Of a stretch of DNA of 5,150 nt, positions 1-4,172 are shown one piece after another. The position numbers and the translations under genes were made by a program. The DNA is from Pseudomonadota bacterium. GTDB lineage: Bacteria; Pseudomonadota; Alphaproteobacteria; Acetobacterales; Acetobacteraceae. The first letter of the stretch is position 1. Every line of letters begins with the position of its first letter. The notes beneath the pieces are model-generated. The model ran no database searches, was not told the DNA's origin, and saw only the letters and a program-made list of their open reading frames with translations. Where the stretch lies: positions 1-5,150 of the forward strand of contig JAKAZJ010000197.1 of the NCBI GenBank assembly GCA_021826565.1, written 5' to 3'.

Positions 1-219
1 GCGGGACCGCACGGTCACGGTATTGTCGGCCTGGACAGTGCCGATGCCGCGCAGCAGCACCGGCAGGGTGCGCGCGATGACGGTGCCCAGGGTGACGGGG
101 ATGGCGGGCTCGGCCGATGCGGGCGCAGCCGGAGCGCGGGTAAGCGCGATCCAGCCGAGCAGCGCGCCGACAGGCAGGATCAGGCCGGCCGCGAGGGCGG
201 CACGGCGGAGTGATTTCAT
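1..219 (-). CDS. RND efflux periplasmic adaptor (membrane fusion protein), N-terminal part only
   Basis: This is the first 73 codons of a gene that runs leftwards out of the window. The start is ATG at 219-217, preceded by AGGGAGG (230-224). Residues 7-28 form a hydrophobic N-terminal segment after K2 and R5-R6, consistent with a signal or membrane anchor. There is no lipobox cysteine, so a lipoprotein is unlikely. A flexible Ala/Pro stretch (29-41) follows, then a first beta strand and the segment GTVQADNTVTVRSR (60-73). That segment is typical of MdtA/AcrA/HlyD-like adaptors just before the biotinyl-lipoyl domain. Family members join an inner-membrane RND pump to an outer-membrane channel and are usually 350-420 residues long. 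The pump gene would be expected further left. The substrate (drug or metal) cannot be told from this fragment. The family call is fairly sure; the subfamily is not. Confidence 0.85.
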   Translation of the reverse strand, partial: MKSLRRAALAAGLILPVGALLGWIALTRAPAAPASAEPAIPVTLGTVIARTLPVLLRGIGTVQADNTVTVRSR

Positions 220-223
220 GCGG

Positions 224-230
224 CCTCCCT
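224..230 (-). promoter_or_regulatory. Ribosome-binding site of the efflux adaptor
   Basis: AGGGAGG on the minus strand lies 4 nt before the ATG at 219. The spacing is short, but the match to the anti-Shine-Dalgarno sequence is strong. No other in-frame ATG lies close by, so it fixes the start. Confidence 0.6.
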
Positions 231-265
231 GGATGCCAAACTACCGCAGTACCTAAACACGCAGG

Positions 266-281
266 CCTGGCGCGCGCCAGG
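266..281. promoter_or_regulatory. Perfect 16-bp palindrome in the divergent spacer, possible operator
   Basis: CCTGGCGCGCGCCAGG is a perfect palindrome with no spacer, centred about 54 bp upstream of the efflux adaptor start. Its position suits a repressor operator or a transcript hairpin in that gene's leader. In such GC-rich DNA a palindrome of this composition may also arise by chance. No regulator gene is visible in the window. Confidence 0.3.
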
Positions 282-292
282 GGCGGCGGGGT

Positions 293-313
293 CGTGTTGC
301 ACTTTGCAACGCG
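293..313. promoter_or_regulatory. 21-bp imperfect palindrome, possible regulator binding site
   Basis: The core GTTGCACTTTGCAAC (296-310) has two perfect 6-bp arms around CTT. The symmetry extends to 9-bp arms with one mismatched pair (295/311). It also fits the loose T-N11-A pattern of LysR-type sites, and its size suits a TetR or MarR dimer. It is notably less GC-rich than its surroundings. It sits 74 bp upstream of the efflux adaptor start, and efflux genes are often controlled by such regulators. Its function is inferred from symmetry and position only. Confidence 0.35.
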
Positions 314-353
314 CCCCGCTGCCCCCCCTGCTGAGCGGCCAAGCAACCGATGC

Positions 354-381
354 TTGACGCCCCCTGCCCGCGCGCTAAGCC
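354..381 (+). promoter_or_regulatory. Candidate housekeeping promoter of yggS
   Basis: TTGACGC (354-360) is followed after 13 nt by GCTAAGCC (374-381). This resembles the alphaproteobacterial (Caulobacter) sigma-73 pattern as I recall it, TTGaCgS, 10-14 nt, GCtANAWC, with two mismatches in the second box. Transcription would begin about 7 nt downstream, at or next to the ATG at 389. No Shine-Dalgarno sequence precedes that ATG, which fits a leaderless mRNA. Confidence 0.4.
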
Positions 382-388
382 TGCCGCC

Positions 389-1063
389 ATGACCGAGCCC
401 GACGCCGCGATCGCCGCCAACCTTGCCCGCGTCCGCGCCCGCATCGCCGCCGCCGCGCTCGCCGCCGGCCGGGCGGCGGATGCGGTCACGCTGGTCGCTG
501 TGTCCAAGACCAAGCCCGCCGCCGCTGTGGCTGCTGCGCTCGCCGCCGGGCAGATCGTGTTCGGCGAGAACCGGGTGCAGGAGGCAGCCGAAAAATTCCC
601 CGCCCTGCGCATCGCCCATCCCGCGCTGCGCCTGCATCTGATCGGCGGCTTGCAGACCAACAAGGCGCGCGACGCGGTGCGCCTGGCGGATGTGATCGAG
701 ACCCTGGACCGCCCGCGCCTGGCCGACGCCCTGGCCGCGGCAATGGACAAGGAATCCCGCCACCCCGACCTGCTGATCGAGGTCAATACCGGGGAAGAGC
801 CGCAGAAATCCGGCATCCCGCGCGCCGGGGCCGACGCCTTTATTGCTGCTTGTCAGGAACGTTTCGGCGCCCGGTTACGCGGACTGATGTGCGTGCCCCC
901 GGTGGGCGAGGACCCCGGGCCGCATTTCGCCTGGCTCGCCGCCTGCGCCTGCACCCATGGGCTGAGCGAACTCTCCATGGGCATGTCGGCCGATTTCGAG
1001 ATCGCGATCGCCCATGGCGCGACGATGGTGCGCGTCGGTTCGGCGATCTTCGGCGCCCGCTGA
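389..1063 (+). CDS. yggS: YggS/PLPBP-family pyridoxal 5'-phosphate homeostasis protein
   Basis: This cytosolic PLP-binding protein has an alanine-racemase-like barrel but no known enzyme activity. The family keeps vitamin B6 and amino-acid pools in balance. From ATG 389 it is 224 residues, normal for the family. The PLP lysine is K40 in VAVSKTKP (36-43). FGENRVQEA (58-66), LHLIGGLQTNK (82-92; relatives commonly have IGPLQ, here IGGLQ), and the phosphate-binding C-terminus SMGMSADFE...GATMVRVGSAIFGAR (196-224) all match the family. An ATG at 350 would add 13 residues (MLDAPCPRAKPAA) that do not look like family sequence and overlap the candidate -35 box, so 389 is preferred. The next gene begins 30 bp downstream on the same strand and is probably co-transcribed. 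The assignment is firm. Confidence 0.95.
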   Translation: MTEPDAAIAANLARVRARIAAAALAAGRAADAVTLVAVSKTKPAAAVAAALAAGQIVFGENRVQEAAEKFPALRIAHPALRLHLIGGLQTNKARDAVRLADVIETLDRPRLADALAAAMDKESRHPDLLIEVNTGEEPQKSGIPRAGADAFIAACQERFGARLRGLMCVPPVGEDPGPHFAWLAACACTHGLSELSMGMSADFEIAIAHGATMVRVGSAIFGAR

Positions 1064-1075
1064 TCGGAAAATGAC

Positions 1076-1085
1076 AAGGAAGGAA
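1076..1085 (+). promoter_or_regulatory. Strong ribosome-binding site of the CinA-like gene
   Basis: AAGGAAGGAA ends 8 nt before the ATG at 1094. It is the best Shine-Dalgarno sequence in the window and fixes this start. It lies in the 30-bp gap after yggS, so the second gene has its own strong initiation signal within a likely operon. Confidence 0.7.
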
Positions 1086-1093
1086 CCACGACG

Positions 1094-1573
1094 ATGCAGG
1101 ACTTGCTGGCGGCGGCGGGACGGATCGGGGCGCGGCTGAAAGCGCGCGGCGAAACGATCGCGATCGCGGAATCCTCGACCGGCGGGCTGATCTCGGCCGC
1201 GCTGCTCGCGGTGCCGGGCGCGAGCGCCTATTTCCTCGGCGGCAGCGTGATCTACACGCACCATGCGCGCGCCGCGTTCCTGGAAATCCCCAATCCGCTG
1301 CCGGGGGGCATGCGCGCCTCCACCGAACCCTACGCCGCGCTGCTGGCCGGGACGGTGCGGACCCGCTGCGGCGCCACCTGGGGTCTGGGCGAGACCGGTG
1401 CGACCGGCCCTACCGGCAACCGTTACGGCGACGCCGCAGGCCATACCTGTATCGCGCTCGCCGGTCCCGCGACGCGCGCGATTACGCTGGAAACCGGCCA
1501 TGGCGACCGGTCCGCCAATATGCGGGCCTTCGCCGCCCGCGCGCTGGCATTGCTGGAAGAAGCCCTGGCGTGA
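1094..1573 (+). CDS. CinA-family protein, stand-alone C-terminal (PncC-like) domain
   Basis: This 159-residue protein matches the CinA C-terminal domain alone, without the N-terminal molybdopterin-binding-like domain of full CinA. Characterised members deamidate nicotinamide mononucleotide to nicotinate mononucleotide in NAD recycling. Landmarks are AESSTGGL (25-32, where AESCTGG is usual), PGASAYF (41-47), GGSVIYT (49-55), and GETGATGPTGNRYGDAAGH (99-117). The last replaces the common 'VTGIAGPDGG...KPVGTV' loop. ALAGPATRAITLETGHGDR follows, then a closing helix that ends near ALLEEALA. I recognise the GATGPTGNRYGD form as a variant seen in alphaproteobacterial CinA-like proteins, and I do not know that its amidohydrolase activity has been shown. 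It probably shares a transcript with yggS, so both may serve cofactor (B6/NAD) metabolism. The family is firm; the reaction is uncertain. Confidence 0.85.
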   Translation: MQDLLAAAGRIGARLKARGETIAIAESSTGGLISAALLAVPGASAYFLGGSVIYTHHARAAFLEIPNPLPGGMRASTEPYAALLAGTVRTRCGATWGLGETGATGPTGNRYGDAAGHTCIALAGPATRAITLETGHGDRSANMRAFAARALALLEEALA

Positions 1574-1589
1574 CCGCACACCCCGGCGT

Positions 1590-1678
1590 CCCCCCGTCAT
1601 GGCCGGGCCTGACCCGGCCATCCGCGCACGGACGCGCGTGCGCAGATGGCCGGGCCAGGCCTGGCCATGACGGGGGGG
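1590..1678. repeat. REP-like inverted pair forming one long hairpin
   Basis: The left arm (1590-1622) and right arm (1645/1646-1678) are inverted copies that pair over 33 nt with two mismatches. The inner arms GCGCACG (1624-1630) and CGTGCGC (1637-1643) extend the stem, leaving a 6-nt loop. Each outer arm is itself a small palindrome: ATGGCCGGG and CCCGGCCAT around CCTGA in the left copy. The GTCATGGCCGGG...CCCGGCCATC core resembles an intergenic palindrome I recall as abundant in Rhodospirillales and Bradyrhizobiaceae genomes. It occupies most of the 145-bp gap between the CinA-like and glycosyltransferase genes. It could stabilise or terminate the upstream message, but there is no U-tract. 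No transposase is present. Confidence 0.75.
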
Positions 1679-1718
1679 CTGTTGGGGCGAGCGCGCAACG
1701 GCGGGGCCATCGCCGCCC

Positions 1719-2828
1719 GTGACCCCAGAACTCAGCCCCGAGCTCAGCCCCGAACTCAGCGTCATCATTCCCTGCTACAATGAACGCGCGAATGTCGCGC
1801 CGATGATCAAGCGCCTCGACCGGGCGCTGGCCGGCATTGCATGGGAAGCGATCTTCGTGGACGACAACAGCCCGGACGGCACCGCGGCGGCCGCCCGCGC
1901 GATCGCGCGCACCGACCCGCGCGTGCGCGTGCTCCGCCGCATCGGCAGGCGTGGCCTGGCCTCGGCGGTGATCGAGGGCGCGCTGTCATCCTCGGCCGAT
2001 TTCGTTGCCGTGATCGACGGCGATCTGCAGCACGACGAGACGCGCCTGCCCGATCTGCTGGCGGTGCTGCGTGCCGATCAGGCCGACCTGGCCGTCGGCA
2101 GCCGCCATGTCGCCGGCGGGTCCAACGCGGGCCTGGCGAATGCGTGGCGCCATCGCCTGTCCGACGCCGGCATCCGGTTGGCGCAGATCTCGTTGCCGGT
2201 CAAACTTACGGACCCGATGAGCGGGTATTTCATGCTCCCCCGCCCGCTATTCGAAAATCTGGCACCGCGCGTGACCGGCGAAGGATTCAAGATCCTGCTC
2301 GATCTGCTGCTGTCGTCGCCGACGCCGCTGCGCGTGCGGGAGGTGCCGGTGACGTTCCACGCCCGCACGGCCGGGGAAAGCAAGCTCGATATCCTGGTGC
2401 TGCTGCAATTCGCCGGCTTGCTGGCCGATAAGATGCTGGGGGGCCTGCTGCCGCTGCGCTTCGTCTCGTTCGCGCTGGTGGGTGCGATCGGCGTGGCGGT
2501 GAATCTGGCGGCGCTGGAGGTGGGGCGCCTGGCGGGATTGGATTTCGGCTGGGCGCAAACCCTGGCGACGATCATCGCCATGATCGGGAATTTCGCGCTG
2601 AACAACGCGGTGACCTATCGCGACCAGCGGCTGCGCGGGCCGGCGCTGTGGCGCGGGCTGGTGCTGTTCCTCGCGGTCTGCTCGGTGGGGGGGGCGGCAA
2701 ATGTGGGGATCGCGCGGGCCTTGTTCGCCGAGCGGCTGGGCTGGACGCTGTCCGGCCTCGCCGGCGCGGCGATCGGGGTGGTTTGGAACTACGCCGTGTC
2801 GGCGACCTTGGTGTGGCGGCGGAGATAG
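1719..2828 (+). CDS. Polyprenyl-phosphate sugar synthase (GT2, DPM1/GtrB-like) fused to a GtrA membrane domain
   Basis: This 369-residue protein has two domains. The GT2 domain (about 12-235) shows LSVIIPCYNE (13-22), FVDDNSPDGT (46-55), IDGDLQHD with the D100-x-D102 metal/nucleotide-sugar site, AVGSRHVAGGS (125-135), DPMSGYF (165-171) and VTFHARTAGESKLD (211-224). These are classic dolichol-phosphate-mannose-synthase motifs, so it should transfer a sugar from an NDP-sugar to undecaprenyl phosphate. Residues 246-369 form a four-helix GtrA-like domain starting RFVSFALVGAIGVAVN. It may help flip the lipid-linked sugar, or simply anchor the enzyme. The sugar is unknown. The start is GTG, the only start codon between an in-frame stop (1668-1670) and the GT motif, and it has no convincing Shine-Dalgarno sequence. 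The gene converges on the ABC ATPase with a 3-bp gap. Confidence 0.9.
   Translation: MTPELSPELSPELSVIIPCYNERANVAPMIKRLDRALAGIAWEAIFVDDNSPDGTAAAARAIARTDPRVRVLRRIGRRGLASAVIEGALSSSADFVAVIDGDLQHDETRLPDLLAVLRADQADLAVGSRHVAGGSNAGLANAWRHRLSDAGIRLAQISLPVKLTDPMSGYFMLPRPLFENLAPRVTGEGFKILLDLLLSSPTPLRVREVPVTFHARTAGESKLDILVLLQFAGLLADKMLGGLLPLRFVSFALVGAIGVAVNLAALEVGRLAGLDFGWAQTLATIIAMIGNFALNNAVTYRDQRLRGPALWRGLVLFLAVCSVGGAANVGIARALFAERLGWTLSGLAGAAIGVVWNYAVSATLVWRRR
1725..1760 (+). repeat. Three tandem 12-bp repeats coding PELS-PELS-PELS
   Basis: Three near-identical 12-mers (CCAGAACTCAGC, CCCGAGCTCAGC, CCCGAACTCAGC) sit directly after GTG-ACC. They encode residues 3-14 of the glycosyltransferase. One copy would give MTPELSVIIPCYNE, the usual start for this family, so two copies look like in-frame duplications. 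Gain or loss of units would not shift the frame. Confidence 0.9.
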
Positions 2829-2844
2829 GCGCTACTCCGCCTCC
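2815..2844. terminator. Hairpin spanning both convergent stop codons, possible bidirectional terminator
   Basis: GGCGGAG (2818-2824) pairs with CTCCGCC (2835-2841). After a bulged A (2825), TAG (2826-2828) pairs with CTA (2832-2834) around a GCG loop. GG (2815-2816) and CC (2843-2844) add an outer pair beyond one mismatch. The stem therefore contains the stop codon of each gene. Neither side has a T-tract, so it is not a standard intrinsic terminator. It may act with Rho, protect 3' ends, or be a by-product of facing TAG codons in GC-rich DNA. Confidence 0.4.
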
Positions 2845-4160
2845 TCCAGGAAGAACTGCTCGGCCTCCTCGTCATAGCCATACAGTTCCGCGTAGCGCCC
2901 CCAGGCGATCGCCACGCGCAGCGTATCGTCGGCGTATTCGGGAGACATGTGATCTTCCAGCTCATCGCGGAATCGTACCGCGCTGGCGCGGTGGTTCCAG
3001 CGTTCGTCCAGCACCTGGCGGATATTCGCCACCAACGGGACATGCGCGCGCAGCGCCGCGGCGAACAACGCCTTGCGCGCATCGGTATCCGCCCCGGCGA
3101 AACGCCGCCCGGCTTCGGTCAGCAGGATGTCGCCTTCCGCCAGTTCGGCGAAACCCAGCGTCTGCAACGTCTCCCCGAGCGGGAACAGATCGTCCAGCTC
3201 CAGTTGCAACACCGCCGCCAGCGCCGGCAGGTCGGCGCGGCCGTGATACGGCGCCCCGGCCAGCGTTTCGGTCAGACCCGCCATCACGTTGGTGCCCACG
3301 CGATGCAGCGGCACGATCCGCGCCGGCGCCGCGGGGCCGGGCGCGGCCGGTGGGGCGGGCGCGGGGCGGCGGGTCATCAGCGCGTAGATGTCTTCCACCA
3401 GCTGGCGGAACGCCGGATCCTGGCGGTTGCGCGGATGCGGCAGGTTGACCGCAAGCTCGTGCTCCACCCGGCCGGGATTGACCGCGAACACCAGGATGCG
3501 GTCGCACATCAGCACCGCTTCCTCGATGTTATGGGTCACCATCAAGACCGATTGCACCGGCAACCGTCGCTCGATCCACAGATCGATCAGGTCGGTACGC
3601 AAGGTCTCGGCGGTCAGCACATCCAGCGCGCTGAACGGCTCATCCATCAGCAGCAGGTCGGGATGCACCACCAGCGCGCGCGCCAGCCCCACGCGCTGGC
3701 GCATCCCGCCGGAAAGCTCCTTCGGATAGGCATTCTCGAACCCATCCAGGCCGATCAGGTCGATCGCCTCCAGCGCCCGCCTGGTGCGTTCCGCACGCGG
3801 AATACCACGCGCTTCCAGACCCAGCTCCACATTCCCCTGCACGGTCAGCCACGGGAACAGGGCAAAGCTCTGGAACACCATCGCCACACCGTCCGGCGGG
3901 CCATTCAGGGCGCGGCCATGCCACAGCACCTCCCCGGCGGTGGGGCGCAGCAGCCCGGCGATGATGCGCAGCAGGGTGGATTTGCCGGAGCCGGAGCGGC
4001 CCAGCAATGCCACCATCTCGTGTTCCCGCAAGGTCAGCGCCACGTTGTCCAGCACCAGCAGATCGGCGGCCGCGTCCTTGTGATAGGCCTGCCGGCAGTC
4101 GCGCACGGAGAGCAGCGGCGGCGGATCGGCGAGATCGGTCATGCCCGGCATCCCTTGCAT
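2832..4160 (-). CDS. NitT/TauT-type ABC transporter ATPase with C-terminal AAA-associated domain
   Basis: This is the cytoplasmic ATPase of an importer in the nitrate/sulfonate/bicarbonate group, 442 residues from ATG 4160. It has Walker A GRSGSGKST (54-62), Q-loop VFQSFALFPW (95-104), signature LSGGMRQRV (149-157), Walker B LLLMDEPFSALD (169-180) and H-loop VTHNIEEAV (208-216). All key residues are intact. An Ala/Pro linker (about 266-280) leads to an extra C-terminal domain (about 282-442, from IVPLHRVGTNVMAGL to the acidic end EEAEQFFLEEAE). I recognise it as the 'AAA-associated' domain found on these ATPases, probably regulatory. Three in-frame ATGs compete (4160, 4151, 4142). I chose 4160 because AAGGG (4172-4168) lies 7 nt before it; 4142 has AAGGG 9 nt before it and would give 436 residues. 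The gene follows the permease by 11 bp, so the two are co-transcribed. The substrate is unknown. Confidence 0.92.
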   Translation of the reverse strand: MQGMPGMTDLADPPPLLSVRDCRQAYHKDAAADLLVLDNVALTLREHEMVALLGRSGSGKSTLLRIIAGLLRPTAGEVLWHGRALNGPPDGVAMVFQSFALFPWLTVQGNVELGLEARGIPRAERTRRALEAIDLIGLDGFENAYPKELSGGMRQRVGLARALVVHPDLLLMDEPFSALDVLTAETLRTDLIDLWIERRLPVQSVLMVTHNIEEAVLMCDRILVFAVNPGRVEHELAVNLPHPRNRQDPAFRQLVEDIYALMTRRPAPAPPAAPGPAAPARIVPLHRVGTNVMAGLTETLAGAPYHGRADLPALAAVLQLELDDLFPLGETLQTLGFAELAEGDILLTEAGRRFAGADTDARKALFAAALRAHVPLVANIRQVLDERWNHRASAVRFRDELEDHMSPEYADDTLRVAIAWGRYAELYGYDEEAEQFFLEEAE

Positions 4161-4167
4161 CCTTACG

Positions 4168-4172
4168 CCCTT
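4168..4172 (-). promoter_or_regulatory. Ribosome-binding site of the ABC ATPase, overlapping the permease stop
   Basis: AAGGG on the minus strand begins with the last base of the permease TGA stop and ends 7 nt before ATG 4160. This suggests translational coupling between permease and ATPase. A second AAGGG (4156-4152) could serve the alternative ATG at 4142, so the start remains ambiguous by six codons. Confidence 0.5.

Noticed and set aside
350..388. Extended yggS start at ATG 350
   Set aside because: The added 13 residues do not resemble the family, the ATG overlaps the candidate -35 box, and no ribosome-binding site is apparent.
253..816. A 187-codon minus-strand frame opposite the first part of yggS
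   Set aside because: The Ala/Arg/Ser-rich sequence shows no domain, and the opposite strand encodes an intact YggS.
1574..1718. A transposon remnant or a CRISPR-like array in the gap before the glycosyltransferase
   Set aside because: There are only two inverted units, with no regular direct repeats, spacers, transposase fragment or target-site duplication. A REP-like hairpin explains it better.
875..1768. A 297-codon open frame on the minus strand across the end of yggS, the CinA-like gene and the REP-like hairpin
   Set aside because: It is opposite two well-supported genes and runs through an intergenic palindrome. Its composition is Arg/Gly-rich, without motifs.
2078..2605. A 175-codon minus-strand frame inside the glycosyltransferase
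   Set aside because: It is a shadow of a gene with intact GT2 motifs. The Ser/Arg/Pro-rich product has no recognisable fold.
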